From NCBI RefSeq assembly GCF_001522545.3, contig NC_031769.1:16652577-16716576 (forward strand): 64,000 bases of DNA, given 5' to 3'. Source of the DNA: Parus major (lineage: Eukaryota > Chordata > Aves > Passeriformes > Paridae). Shown piece by piece: positions 1 to 14,439 of the stretch; within the stretch, counting starts at the first letter, position 1; each line of letters starts with the position of its first letter. The position numbers and the translations under genes are program-made. The notes under the pieces are model-generated. The model did no database searches, was not told where the DNA came from, and saw only the letters and a list, made by a program, of their open reading frames with translations.

Positions 1-3000
1 ACATCTTCTATCTCCATCCCACTGTCCTGAAATTCATATTTCTGAGAGCCTTATAGGACTGCTTTATCTCACAGCAGAAGCAAGGAGAGATTTAGGATGG
101 CCCAGCAAACACTGAGACAAGAAAAAGAAACACACGATAGTGTCTGTAATTGTACAAGTCCAAGGCTGTTGCCTCTTCCTCATTCAGGACACAGGCTAGA
201 CCTGGATTTGGGACAAATCTCAGCGCTGACAGCACCTGCTTTCTGAGTAACCTTTGCTTCATTTGCTGCTGTTGTTGAGCAGGACACTGAAAATGAGGCA
301 AACATCAGAGGGTTTGCAGAATGACTACATGATTTGGGTAACTATGAAGAACAAGCTCCTGCTCCAGCCCGTGCTGCAAAGGGTACTGCTGTCCATCTGG
401 CAGACTTGAGCTCAGCCTGCCAGTGAGCTGATCCAAGACTGCACATCCAGAGCACAAAGCCCAGGCTCACATGCCCTGTGCAGGAAGGAAGTCAGGCTCC
501 TGACTGCATGTAAGGTGTCTGAAGTCAGTATAGTGAAGTATTAAGAATGTGACTTCTACTGAGGCCTGTTTGGTTGAGCCCCATCATAGCCAGGGGTAGC
601 TCAGGCCCTGTCTCAAGAGCTGCGGCAAGGAAGGTATGGGACTCCTCCTGACAGCTATCCTATCAAGAGGTGGAAAATAAGGGTTTTCCAAGAGGCAGAG
701 ATCTATTAAAGCTTGGGCATGAAGGATTTTGGTTAAACCAAGCAGCAGAGATCAGAAGAAAGAAACAAGTGCCCAGCAAATGCCACTGGAATCGCACATT
801 TTTGCTGCTGTGAGGGAAGCCAGCTGAAGCAGTCTGATAATCACACATGGTATGATCAGCCAGACAGGAGCATGAACAAAAAAAGATGGCATACAAAGCC
901 GATGAATAAAAACTGGAAAATAATTCCAGGGACAGCTATCTTAATCATGCCTCTTAAACTTCTGTGTAAATAGTCCTTCAAAGGTTGCCTCGTGAGAAAT
1001 CTGAAACAAATGCTAGGCAAGAGCAAATGCTCAGCAGCCCACATCTTTTCACGGACTAGGAGCATCCTGCACATGGAGCACCATCCTCATGGACTCATTG
1101 GGTGCTCATTCACCCTCCCAGCCGCACAAGTCGCACACAGCCTGACCCCACCCAGCCCCAGCAGCAGGAATAAGCTCTGCTGGCTTTTCTGCACAGCCAC
1201 CCACTCCCAGAGAACTCTGCACGCACCAGCTACATCTTGTGTGGAGGTCACCCCTGTCCCTGGCTGCCGCCTTTGCCAACAGACAAAAACAGCTGCAGTT
1301 CTTCCTATATATTTATGTGCAATAATACTGCTCCACGTATTTCTTCATGGCCTAGCAAACACAAGGTGTGTCGCACTCTTGGTTTTACTTGCGTAATTCT
1401 AGACCTGAACTACTATTCCCAGCGGTGTTTTATAGTTGAATTAACCTGTAAATATTCTGGGATGCACACTGTGCTGGTTTATTTTTAAACAGGCAACTAC
1501 TGCATTTCATTCTAGCAAGCCTTTCCCTTCATTCTCATTAAAGAGAAAAGCTGTTTTCATAGGGATTCATAGAAACTGACTATAAAGGATGCTATATATA
1601 TCTTGTGAATCCTGTGTGGTTCCCAGCTGTCACAAGCCTTCAGCGTTAACAAAAAACAGGAAACACCCAGCCAACATTTCAAACCATTTAGGAAAAAAAC
1701 CCCAAAATCCAGAAACAAATGTTGGGTGTTAACATATTCTTAATGATTCCAATAATAACCCGAATAAAGCTCTGAACAGTTTGATGATCAGATGGCATGC
1801 ACCAAGGTGACAAGAAGTAAATGCCCTCAGACACAAGTCATTGTTTTCCTCCCACTTCTTATGATCTTTGACCCTGCTCTGCAGTGATCATACATTGCAG
1901 TTTTCCTTTTATCTAAAAAACAACCTTGAGAAGGTTACAATAGGTGAAGTGATAGCACTGTAGACATAGCCTGCTTCTCTTTTTGTGTGGCAGCTCTCTG
2001 AAATTCTCATAAAATATGCATGTTTTAAGCTTCTTCATGGCACTGACTATTGTGCTAGTTAGCTTGATGAAAGCACTGCAATAAATTTAAAGAGACACTA
2101 TCAACTGGTTTGACTGGAATTCAGCATGTGTTTAGAAGTGTTGGATGTTAAGTCTAATAACTACAAAAATGCATGTTGCAACAAATAACAGACTTTAATT
2201 CAGAATAAACTGAATTCCTTCAAATTATGTGTTGTGGAGCCCCTTACAAAACATAACCATGACAAATAAAGTACATAGCAGAAAGAACAATGCAAACTCT
2301 GTTACATAATCAAAATGATGTGATTTTAAAAATTACTTCTATTTTGCTATTTTTGCAGAAACATTCCCAAGCAATGCTTGCTTTCTTTGCTGGATTTGAA
2401 GAGATTGCTCTGAAGGAAAGATAATATTACAAGGAAGCGCAGGCATTTTGGTTAAGTCTGAAAACTTCTCGGTGACATAACCTTCCCCACCCTTCAGCTC
2501 TGGGTATCCATGACCTCAGTCTGCTCAGGACAACAACCAAAAATGGCAGGTGGACTTCAGTCCTAACACTCACTCCATTACTAACCTTAACGATCCACCC
2601 TCCCATCCCCTGCAAAAAAAAAGTCAGAACTTGGGTCACAGAGTACTGAAGGCCCTTAGTCTGCTGACAGTGTCCCTTAACAAGAGCTCACCAGGCTTTT
2701 ACACTCTGAGCAGATGCTGACACCTGAGGAAGGTGCAGAACTCCAGAGCTCCTGACCTTACTGCAGCTGTACCTGGCAGGCACGTTGGTGCTGACAGGAG
2801 CGGGTCCCTGCCCAAGGCAGCTGCTGCACTTGCCTAGTTGAGCGTCCCACCACCTTACACCATTTTTCTAGTTGTTTTTGGAAAAGAGCAGTTGCACAGG
2901 ACACAGAAAGATTTAGGTCCCTCCTGTCTGAACATGGCTCAACCCTCATCATGTAAATCCCAAGAAAAAGCATGAATCACCAGAGTCTGCACATGTGACC

Positions 3001-3499
3001 GGAGATGAAGGGCCAAGGGACATAAGAGAGCTCCTCAGCCATGAAGCTGAAGTATTATTAAACACAATAAAAGATCCATTGTACAAGACCCAGAAATGAC
3101 ATATGCAGGAGGAAGAGGACAAGTTTCCACCAGGTCTAGTGAGGTCTCTGACCATCTGGCTCCAGAACAGATCTTTCCACAACCCTTTTCTCCCATCTGA
3201 TTCATCTTGGTTCCTCGGTTACACAAGTCAACAAAAGGAAGGTTAGTGTCCCACCTAAGAACTGCACTAGCCAGGTGGCGTGCTACTCCTCTGATCTAGT
3301 GGTTTTACATTAACTCAGAAAGAATAATATTGGAATCTGGTCTTCTTCTTATCTGAGAGTTAATTACTGAGCTATTGCAGAATGAGGATACTAGCTGGAA
3401 CTGTTCCTCCAGATGCATTTTAAATTAAAACAGTGGAGCGTGGTGAGGTTCCATGGGAAAGCATTAAAAAAAGATTTCCCATAACACAGGGGGTACTCA

Positions 3500-3615
3500 G
3501 CATGACAGAAAGAAACCTCTTTGCTGCCTTCAGTGACTTGACAGAAGTCATACAATGGGGAACTGAATCCAAATCTGCTTCCTAATCCAGTGTCCTTTCT
3601 GCTGCATCTTCTGAC
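3500..3615 (-). mobile_element. Possible MIR/CORE-SINE-like relic
   Basis: The + strand reads like the antisense of an old CORE-SINE: agtgacttgacagaagtcat, tgaatccaaatctgcttcc, taatccagtgtcctttctgc. The usual order is gtgacttgcc-aaggtcac, then gaaccca..ctcc, then cagtgctctatccactgc. Agreement is moderate and no tRNA-like head can be proven by eye. Confidence 0.4.
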
Positions 3616-6600
3616 CTCACAACTTCCAATGCTGAAGTAGAGCTGAGCCACCCAAGATCCCTCAGCTTTATTTCAGTTTGCCTTGCAGGCTCCCGAAGCT
3701 CTTCAGCACATTCAAGAAAAGGACACAGGAGAGAAAAAGCCAAGTGGGGGAAGATTCAAAGAGACAACCTGTCCAGCCTCTGGGGAGCCTTTTCAAAGTG
3801 CATGTCTGTGGCCACATGATCAAAGCAAAACCCATTTTTGCTCTTACTACTCTCCTCTAGGTCTCTTTGAAGAGAAGAAATACAGTCTCACAAAAGGTAA
3901 ATATTTACCCTTGTAGTTTATACAGCATGTGATCATTATTCTACTTTGGCTTTTTGGCTTATACCTGCTGACATGCTTCCTAGCTATGGGAAGCTAAAAA
4001 GGCTTCTCAGTTTCAGATATCAGCTATTTCAGCCTCTTCAAGACTTTTCTATCTCTTTCTCACAGTTAACTTGCTAAGAATTTTTCTTTAACAGTCTCCT
4101 GAACCGTTGTCCATGGAACCTGGCAGTCCAAGGAAGATCAGCTAATGTCACCAGAATAATCTATACTTTATCACCATCATCTTCTTCCACTTCCTGTCTC
4201 CCCCACTATCACTTGAAGATTTTCTCTCTCATTTGTTACCCTTCACTATTGCTTACTTTAAACTCTATGCTTCAGAGCATTTCCAGTGTAGAGCAGATAA
4301 CACACTGATAGAGAGTAGGACAGTCTCAATGCCAGAAAATTTGGAGTGACTCATCTTCATGAAAGCAAGCCATGTGAGTCACAGCCATGATGACTCAGAA
4401 GCCTGAGAAGAAGGCACCTTTCTGGGAGGAAGAATTGAAATTGTCCTACTTTTCCAAATATATAACTTAGAGGGGAGCTTCCCATAGGGGCAGATTGAAT
4501 CAGGGGGATGGGAGGAAGAAGGAATGATGTAGCATTTTATCATCAAAAAGTTAAGAGACAACATGCATATTATTGAAAGAAAAGAAACCCACCAGTTACA
4601 TGGTGACTTGTCATACTTATTAGATCTTCAATTTTATACATAGCTTCCTCCTTTTCTTGTTATGGGAAATTAAATGGAGTTAGGTTTTCTGTTGAAAGCT
4701 TGGTTGCCTGACTCCATCAGCCCTTCAGTAATGATTTCATGAATGACCACGGGGAAAATAAAACTTCTAAGACCTGCAGTTCATTAAAGCTGTCAGCAGA
4801 AGTGGATAAATATGATAAATTTAATAATAAATTTCAATGTTTAAACATGTAAACACTGTTAGGCATTTATTCACTGTGCTTCATACATAATGGTATTAAA
4901 AGTATCAGGATAATCTGAAACAGCATGGATTTATAAGTCTGTTTCCTTTTCTAAACAATGTGAAGATGGTCCCATTCATTTTTTTACTGTTGCTACAGGG
5001 TTTGCAGTGCTGTTGATTAAACTGCCCTTTGAGTGCTTCCAGTGTTAGAATCACCCAATTTTTCAAGATTCATCCCTTGCTGTCAGATTTAGCACTAGAA
5101 ATCTAATTTTTCTTCCTTCAAACTGACCATCTTACCCATGGCTGTTCTGGCAATGTCTCATGGACTAGACTAATCAATGGCTGTCTCTAAATACATTCTC
5201 TTCAACTTGCTTCCCATTCCCCTGAATTTCTTTTTATGTTTCAATTCCCCATATTTGACGAAGTTATGAAGCAATGCAGCTTCGCTTAAAACCTCAGCAA
5301 AAAGGTTAAAGCCGACACATTTCACATTTTACTCAGGAAGACTAGGAACATCTAAATGAACTCCTGAGGGCCTTCCTGTCTGAATCACTCTGGGAGTCTA
5401 TCAGGTTGATAGTCACAGTGCCACAAATAAAAAGCAGCAGCCTGTTACCCTGACATAATTTTGACATTTGTCTGAGACCACATCAACATTAGAAGGCACA
5501 GTTTACAGTACATGCCTAAAGCAGGGAGGTCACAGAGGGCTGTGCAAAAGGCTGGTAGTGTTCACATACTTCACAAGGAAAGGAGGCACATAAACATGTT
5601 AAACAGACAAGTTTTGCAGATGTTCCCTGGAGAACCTACCTGTTGTTAATTATTTTGAACATTTAGCATGACAGTCAGCAGGGCTGGCTCCAGCTGTCAC
5701 TGCTGAGGACATTGCTGCCCTGGCTGTTTGTTCTGCCTCAGACACATCAGCTTACCATCATCAGCTGGTAAAGGTGGGTTTGCACTAAAACTCAGGAAAA
5801 AATATCATAGAAATTGATGAAATTTCATCATAGAAAATTGATGCAGATAATGAACCTGCCCACAATCTCTTGGCAGCACCCTGTGGCAGAAGTGTGTAAG
5901 TCTCTGACAGCAGGGACATACAGAAGGCTGGGGGTAGCAGTGATTCAGTCTACCATACATAGGTTTGCTAGGAAACATCTGACAATTCCCTGAACTTAAA
6001 TGTCTTGTCTTCCTATGGATGCAGGTAATGCTCCCGGTCTGGTATTTGTAGATCTAGGTAACATTTTCTACAGCAGCCTGCTCTTGTGTGTGTTCTGATT
6101 CCAGGGTGCCTCAGCTCAATGCACCTGAAAAGGCCCTGTTAACAAACACACCAAGTGCCAGCTCTCTCCAGAAGCAGGTCATGTGGAGGAAGCCGAGCGT
6201 CCTGGTCCCTCTACAGAGCCAAAGCATTCAATCTGTCTCCCTGACTCTTCTTCATTAGGAGATCTGTGACAGGCATGAATCAGCAAAATTTCCACTGGCT
6301 AACAGAAATCTTCAGGCCATCTTCTTGCAGATTTTCTACTTCAGTTGACATAGAGGAATGAAGGGCAATATGTCTCAGTTTTCCATATTTTTTGGTTACC
6401 TCTTAGAAACAAGCTTGAGATTACACCACAGAGCACTTATCTTGAAGCAGCAAGTGAAGGCAACTTAGGAGAAAAAGCATAAAACAGAAAAGCCAGAATG
6501 ACTTGCTAATCTGTGTGTATATATGTGACTGCATGATACTGCCACTTTTTCTGATATACATTACAAGAACCAGTGGCTTGAGGGCTGTCTGCACAAAGGG

Positions 6601-9600
6601 ATGCAATTGATTAGAGATCCACAAAATCCACTGACACAAGTGTGTTTACATTTTTAAAAGGCCTACTTCCCTGAGCAGATGAGGACTCAAGCAGCAGGGG
6701 CAGTGGGTGTGTTGATGCTGCAGGACACAGTGCAGCACAGAGATACCATCTTTGAACAGGCTGGCTGGCACACTGGGAAAACGTGGTGCTGCAGCAGCAC
6801 AGAGCACCTGTTTGGACCAGCACATCCACCCAGGTTTGCATGACCACTCCTCAGGACTTTCAAAAAATTTTTTTCATTTATTCCTGGTTCCCTGACTGTA
6901 GTGCTAAAGTCAAAGTCAGTGTGATGGGGGCAGGCTGAAGCAGGTTGCAATGGTGCTGTTCTGAGCCAGTGTGCAAACCATGTGGAAAAGGTTCAAGCAG
7001 AAGCAGAGCTGCCTGCCCATGCTCTCTGCAGAGCAGTCAGGCAGCACAGCCAGGACTGAACTCCAGGCTGCTCCAAAAAAGCACAAGTTTCCTGAGCCAG
7101 AGTGGCTCTTCCCTAATTTGGGTGCTCTTTTATATTTAAGCATCTTCGGTGTCACTGCATGTCCCCCTGCTATTATTTCTCCCACTAGCCAGAATAACTT
7201 ACATGAGACTTCAGGAGCTACTGCAAAGTGAGGCTGGGATGGAGAACACTGGAGTCACTGCAGCTTAGAGAACACACACCTCAGCAAGTACACATATATT
7301 CTTAAGGAGAACTGATAAACAGAACTCCAGGAGCTAAAATCTGGATTGGGCACAGGCTTGTCCATACTCTTGGCTCAATCTGGAGCCCTCCGGTCTCCCT
7401 GTACAAGAAATGTTGCTCATTCCTTGGCTCTTGTCATTCCCTCTGCAAAAACTCACTCAAAGATGCCGAGTAAACAGTGAGGACACTTACTGTGTGCATC
7501 ACACCCTACCTTTACAAGCTGCTTCAGCAGGCAGTTGATAAGATCCCGAGTTACATCAACAACAGAAATGTGAGCTGCTGCACAGCAAAGCAGCCTCTAT
7601 TAATCCACAACCCCTGTGAAACCAAGGCCAAAATTCATGGTCCTCTCTTACAGGAGACTCCAGGCACAGCCCAAATCAGACATAATTAGCAGACCATGTG
7701 TCTAATGATAAGGCATCAATAACATTCAACACTGAAATTACTTCAGAACCTCAACTCACAGAGGCTGTATGTTTTAATTATAAAGTTATTTATAGCCTCG
7801 ATAAGAGGATAAAACTAAGTCCCTTCTGCCTATCCCTGGCTGCTGAGCACATGGATGCTAAAGATGCCCCTTGCATTCAGGGATCAGGATAACCCATCTA
7901 AATTCTCCAAAACAAAATTGCTGACAAAACTCAACTCACAGTTGTTGGCATTATGTTTAAATATAAATAAATAAATACTGCTAGAGACATCTGTCCATAC
8001 CTTAAGGTACTAGATCAATGTCTTCTTAAATTGGAAATAAAAGGAAACTGTAAATGGTTTTCACTGCTTAAGAACACAGCTCAGAATACAACAGTATGTA
8101 CAGCAGTTATATACCTAATACACAGATAATTGTAAACATGTTCTGAAGAAAATTAAAAGTAATACTTTTTATAAAATGTCCCTTACTATGCAAGTATGCA
8201 GAATTAGACTATATTGTGATTTTTCTTGTTTACACAGCTGACTGAAACATAATGTAAAGTTATGTGGATAAAAGGAGCATATTTGAGATGTTGAGCTGCA
8301 CTGCAGCTGGAAGAATCTAGAGAAACCTGCAGTATGTCATATTCAGAATTTATCTCTCAAAAACCACCTTACAGTTTTTTTTAAAGTAGTTGGCTGTACC
8401 AAAAATGGTGTCACCATATTACAGGCTGGACTTACAGCACAATCATTCATTTGTAATCAGATTTTCAGAGAGACAAAAGTGTACGAGAGATGGGTGGCAT
8501 TAGGAAAAATAACTCCTCCCAAAATATTTTCCACTGCAAAACATCTTTGAGCTCAGTATCCAGAAATTAACAGTTTGTTAACAGAAGAGTTACCAAAAGG
8601 TCAGGTGAGAATTAGTGAGAAAATAACTGAGAATAACTAAGTAAAAATAACTAAGCACAGCAGACAAGGAAGAGTCCTGCTAAATTCAAAAGTCAAAGAC
8701 ATGTCTTTCAAAATCCTGCCTTGCTAAGCCTTCCTGAATCAATAAAGAGATAAGCGAGATAACTTCCTATCACCTTGTGCACAACTCCCAGTTCAAAATA
8801 CAGTTTTGTTGTGCAGTCTTAAATTCACACTTGCATTACAAGACCTAACATCCTTCTCCCTGTCCAAGAGTTTTGCATTAGAGGTTCAAGAAATACCCTG
8901 GATGATGAGCAGAAGTTCCAGAACATTTGTACAGGGCTGCTCAAATAAACATCAAGGACATCTGTTCAGAAAACTAAACCCATCTTTGTATTTTTACGTG
9001 AGCAATATGCCCAAAATGGATCATAAGCGGACAAATTCTGTTCTCAATCAAACTTAAACGACTTTAGTGATTTCAACACCACTACATAATTATCTCAGTT
9101 GATATGCATCACTTCTGCCCATTGGCAAAGAAGTTGCAATATTCACTGCATTACAGGATGAGGTGCTTTCCATGGCTTATATTCTCTTCTTTCATTGTCT
9201 TTTCTCTGATAATTTTATTTCCTGCTAGTCTTTAGTCTACTCTAATTTAGCCATTTCACATCACTGCACACATTTTTCACCAAGCTGAGAATTACAGTTT
9301 GAAAAAAGTGCACTAGGAGAAAGGCAGAAATGGACAAAGGACAGCATTAGCATACATTTAATCCACTCAAATAACTCCTTCCTTCACCCCAACAGCAGAG
9401 TATGAGCCAGTCACAGCCATGAGTAACAAAGTGATTACCAAAGGAACTAAGGAATTTCTTGATGATTAGTCTTTAATTTCAAATGGTAGGTTTTTCTCAA
9501 AGATACTGAGTTCAGTTACAATTTATCAGACTTGACAGCTTTTACTTATGTCTTAGAATAGATTAATTTCCTCCACAGCAGGAATTACTGAGTGATATTT

Positions 9601-11074
9601 TGTGCTTTGGATTATGCAGGTGCTCAGACCAGTTATTTGTATTTTCTCTTTGTGGCCTTGAAATTGGTGAGCCACAGCTGAGCCCAAGATATGTGATTTG
9701 ATGTGGCCTAGACTTTCCAAATTGGTATTTACTTTACAGACTGGTCTCCATACAGAACAACTTTAAGGTGGCACACTTCATCAAGCTGACAGGTCCTGAC
9801 TGATTCCAACCCCCAGTATTATTGGATAGGAACGTATTTTTCAGTTTTAGTTTAATACAACTCCAAAGTTAGGAAACATTTCACGTATGCACAAGCCACA
9901 GCCCTAAGTAAATTATCAATCAGGTTTAGATTGCGTGGGGGAAAGAAAACAAAACAAAACCCACCAATATTTTCTTTCAACAGCATTAATACATTCATTT
10001 TTATAACTATTAACCTGCAATTATCTTGAGACAGAGGAATACTAAGTGATTTTGTATTCCATAGCATATTACTTTTATGTCTTTGAAGATCTCAAAGATT
10101 AAATGTTACACTGCAAGATTTGAGTGAACTCAAATTTCCACAGCTCCCCACAGAAAATCGTTCAAGGCTGGGAAAATTAGTATCTCATGGGCCAGCTGCA
10201 GCAGAAGACTGGCTGTGCTAATGGAACACAGCAATTCTCAATTACCAAATGGTAGAAAGCATTTTATTCTATTCCTGGCAAGTGGCACAATAGCAGATAT
10301 TAAAATCACATAACTTCATTTTTATATCATTTTTTACTTTCCTTTCTTCTATTTCAATTTGGATGCAATATTAGCAACCAATAATTCAAGTGCCGCCAGA
10401 AATAGAAATCAGATCCTTGTACTAGCCAAGAATAGCTTAAAAACATTTCAAAGGCTATGAAGCATTAACCTTCTCCTTTAATTTTTTAGAAAAATTGTTA
10501 TATACTGGATCTTTAAGTTATATTTGAACTGGGAAGAGGCAAGATTAGAAGCAGGTATCAAAGGGTCACATCTCACAATTCACAGTAAGCAAATACTCTG
10601 GCAAAGGCATAAACGATACAAGGTTACATAAGAATTTCCAAGTATACCCTAAAAGCTCTTTCTGTAGCAGCACCATAAAGCACTTTGTAACCAACTGCAA
10701 TATACTCCCTTGTCTCATTGCTTTTTACACTGCAGTAACCACTGTAATGAAAAAAATATCATTAAGGCTAAATTTGACCAAGGCAAGTAAACAGGGACCA
10801 CACAGTCCTTTTGTGATATCACACTCCAGTGGCAGCAAAAGGGGATAAATATAAGGCTCTATTCAGGCCTAATCTAGAGGAAATTTAAAGCAGTTAAATA
10901 GAATTGTCCTACTTTCTGTCTCACTCTGCAGGATTCTCAAAATTAACCAAAAAAGACATATTAGAATATCTTTTAAAAATTCATAGAAACAATACAGAAA
11001 TTGTAGCAATCTTCCAGTGATCCCACTACATGTGAAATTCAAAGTCAATTTTTTCAGTAACTACACAGAGATTT

Positions 11075-11091
11075 AAAAAAAAAAAAAAAAA
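11075..11091. repeat. A homopolymer of about 17 bases
   Basis: A pure A run in intron 2 with no recognisable element in front of it. Confidence 0.8.
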
Positions 11092-11672
11092 CAAGAATTT
11101 TTTATTTAATACTTTGATCTTAACAATCTTACCTTGTTCCAATGGCAGTGTAAAATGATATTCTGAATTTTGTAGTGTTACTGTCCAATCCAAGCTTCTG
11201 TGAGAAACCATGTCCAAGTCTCCTTTCAAACAAGGAGCAGAAACCCAAGATCATAGGAGAACCCAGAGTATCTCTCCATACCAATGAAGGGATTTGTCAC
11301 CACTTTGGTATTACTGCAAGGATCATCAAAGGTCTTATGATCTCTTCACCATTTTACTCCAAAGAAACCACTTCAAATGACTGAGGGATGTTGCCAGCTG
11401 AGCAAATGGATATCAGGCAGTGGGAATTCTGGCTGTGTTTTTGTGACAGCTCAGCAAGGTCTCAGACAGCTTGATATTTTATATTGATATTGATAACTTA
11501 TAGAGCCAACTGGCTTAACACTGAGGAGAAACTGCTAATTGCACAAACCCAGAGATGAGTTAAAATAATAATGATGATCCCAGCTGTACAGACAGGGTTA
11601 AGTAAGCAGGTAGTTCTAGCAAAGCTAACAAAAACCAGAATGCTTTCAATTACATTGCTATATTTGTTGCTT

Positions 11673-11710
11673 TAACTGAAATAACTAGAAAATAACTGAA
11701 ATAACTAGAT
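11673..11710. repeat. 20-bp tandem duplication
   Basis: aactgaaataactagaaaat is followed immediately by aactgaaataactagatg. A short slippage-type duplication in intron 2. Confidence 0.75.
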
Positions 11711-12844
11711 GTGGAATGACAGTATATATTTTTTTGCATCCCATAATAATTTGAAACAGCTACAGACTTTAGGTGTACACAAAACACAAAGGAATAAAAG
11801 GAGCCAATTTGCCATACCTTTGCACTGGGCACAAGTATGCACATGGAGTGTGAAAAGTAGCAGTTGGCTGACGTGATACACTGGCAGGTGTGCTGGATAA
11901 GAAAAGAGTTCTAAAACAAGATGCTGGATAGAAAACCTGAACTTGTGTGGGCTGCTGGAGGTGCTGCATCTGTGGGGGAATTCTGCTGTTGGATCATGTT
12001 CATGCCTTAATGGACCTGCAATCACAGAGGCTAAAAGGCAAGAGCAATCTCATAGCTAGCTTTGGGAAGCTGCATCATGCAGAGGTGCTGCTCAGCTCCA
12101 GGAAGGGAGTACCTGCATACAGTGAGAGCTGCAGACAAGTTAGTAAGGCTCCTTCTTGGTAGGAGTTACCAGCTCAGGACAGGCAGCTGAAAAAAACTGC
12201 AGAGAAAAGAAGAAATGGACATCTACTCCTTTTTTGAGCCTGAACAGACAGGGGGCAATGGAAGAGCCTGTATCACCTGCAGCACAGCCCCAGCTGAGCA
12301 GACCAGTGGGCCAGGCGTGCATTAGGAACCACTCCTGGCTTGAGGGATGGCACAGGTTGACTGGAGCAGGAGTCAAGAAGCTATTAGCCACTAACAATCA
12401 AAAGATAACCACATATGCAGCAGACTTAGCAGAAAAACAAAATGTAACCATACTCAACAGAAGGATAAAATTTCTTAATCTACTCATGTATTTTTGTGCG
12501 ATTTGTAGTGTAGATTTTCAATTTTAACATGAATTTTTATAATGTTTCCACCTCTAACAGATCCCAGTTGTATGTGTCCTGTCCAAAATTTTCTTTTAAG
12601 AGGATCTCTTTAGAAAAAAAAAACAAAAACAAAAGCATAGGCTTAGGATTCAGTAAGTTGCAGTGATGGAGAACAAGGGGATACATCAGAAAATTACTGG
12701 TTTTAACCCTTCTCATTCTCCATAAAGCCAGAAAGCTACACTGTGCCAACAATTCTTCTGCTTTCTGTTCTATACAGCCAGAGACCTCATCTGATGTTTT
12801 TATGAGCATCCTTTAAAGAAAATTGTCAAGAGCACAGGACAGGC

Positions 12845-13260
12845 ACATTAAATCAGACCAAGAAGATGTTTAGCATCCAGTCTGGCACCATGGCAAGGAG
12901 GAAATGTGGGAAAGTCCATATGGACTGGAATAATATACAGTGGTACTCCTCTACAACACTCCCTCAACTTCCAGCTCGTGGGCAAGAGGCTTTATTGCTG
13001 AATTCCATAACCCCCATCTGATTTAATCCCCATTTGATTTTGCTTCCCTTCATGTGTCCAGACAGTTTTTGAACATATGTGAACTTTTAGCCTCCACAGC
13101 GCTCCCTTCTCAAGGAATTTCAGTGGAGAACTGTTCAGCAAACAAAGGAATCCTCTCTTCTTTTTGTCACCTGCTTGACACCTTTGGTATCTTCCTTCCC
13201 AGACTGTCACTGTTATGGAAAGAGAAAGTATCTCTGATACTTATTCTCCACTTGTGGGGA
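12845..13260 (-). mobile_element. Ancient amniote CR1/L3-type LINE fossil
   Basis: The + strand resembles the antisense 3' part of old CR1/L3 elements found across amniotes. Matching blocks are aaatcagaccaagaagatg, cagtctggcaccatgg, tccagacagtttttgaacat, cttttagcctccacagcgctccc, caaggaatttcagtgg, and then a decayed stretch to about 13260. Divergence is far higher than in the bird CR1 copies elsewhere in the window. Judged by eye against remembered consensus; edges are rough. Confidence 0.6.
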
Positions 13261-14423
13261 AGGACTAAAAAAATTTGACAGATCTTATTGTAGAAAATAA
13301 CAAACCAGTGTTGGAAGAGAAGGACAATGAAGGATGGTGTTCTCTTAAGAACCTGAAAAAACAGACCTCTCTTCCCTGGAACAGAGCTGTATCCAAAAGG
13401 CTACAGCAAACAATTAAAGCTGGTGGTTGTGATTGTAGTCAGCAGCAGAGAATGCAGGACTCAGCCTGCCTGGGCTCTCCTAAGAAAGTCAAGTCATTGC
13501 CACAAGTGTCACAGCCAGAGAAGAGCCTGAGTTTTTTCTGGGTCTCCCAGCCTCTTTGGGAGTGATGGGAGACAACATTATATACACTTAACAGATTAAT
13601 CAATAAAATTACTCACATTCAAAGGAGTTATGTGCATGCTTCAGTGTGTATTTATATTCAGCCACTTAACAAGAATTTTACATAAATGCTGAAAGAATAT
13701 TCCCAGTAGGAACAGAAATGCTCAACATATTTTCACAAGAAAACTCATTCCAACTGCATTTCTCAGGTGAACATGACAGGCAATTAAACAAATATGTGAG
13801 GGTCAATAAGCATGGCCTAAGAAAATTTGACTAATATAGAGCTAATCCCAAGGAAGGGAGCTGAAAGTAATGAGAAAATAACCAGCCTAAAACAAGAAGA
13901 AAAATTGCAGAGCTTTTGTCACCACAGGCATCCACTAATGTCATATCATCCTGGGAGACAGACAGTAGATTCTGCTTACAAGTCACCATAGCTATGAATA
14001 CACAGGGAGCAGAGCTGACCTGTACCTGAGAGCCCAGGAAAGGCACAGGCTGTCTGATGGACACTCAGGGAGCAGCACACTTTGGGCTTGGAGGCAGATG
14101 CCAGCCACTACAAGCATTCCTCCCCATTCCAACAAGGAGCACAGCCCTGCACTTCTTACACACCATACACAAAATCCCCTGTAGAGACTCAGTCCATACT
14201 GTACAGAACTGCTTTAAAAAAAAATCTGAACTTAAGAGATATTACCTATTTTAAAAACAAAGCTCCACTTTGATTTTGCTGCATATCCTATTTTAAATTT
14301 TAATGTTTTTGCATTTGTCTGTTTTGTTATTTGGAGAAAGAAATAATTATCCTTTTCTGTTAACTTTTCTTTAAACAACTTTTTCTCCAAAATAAAATGC
14401 CAATCTCCAACAGCTACATTATG

Positions 14424-14439
14424 TACACACACACACACA
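14424..14439. repeat. (AC)n microsatellite, about 8 units
   Basis: A short AC dinucleotide run within intron 2. Confidence 0.8.
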
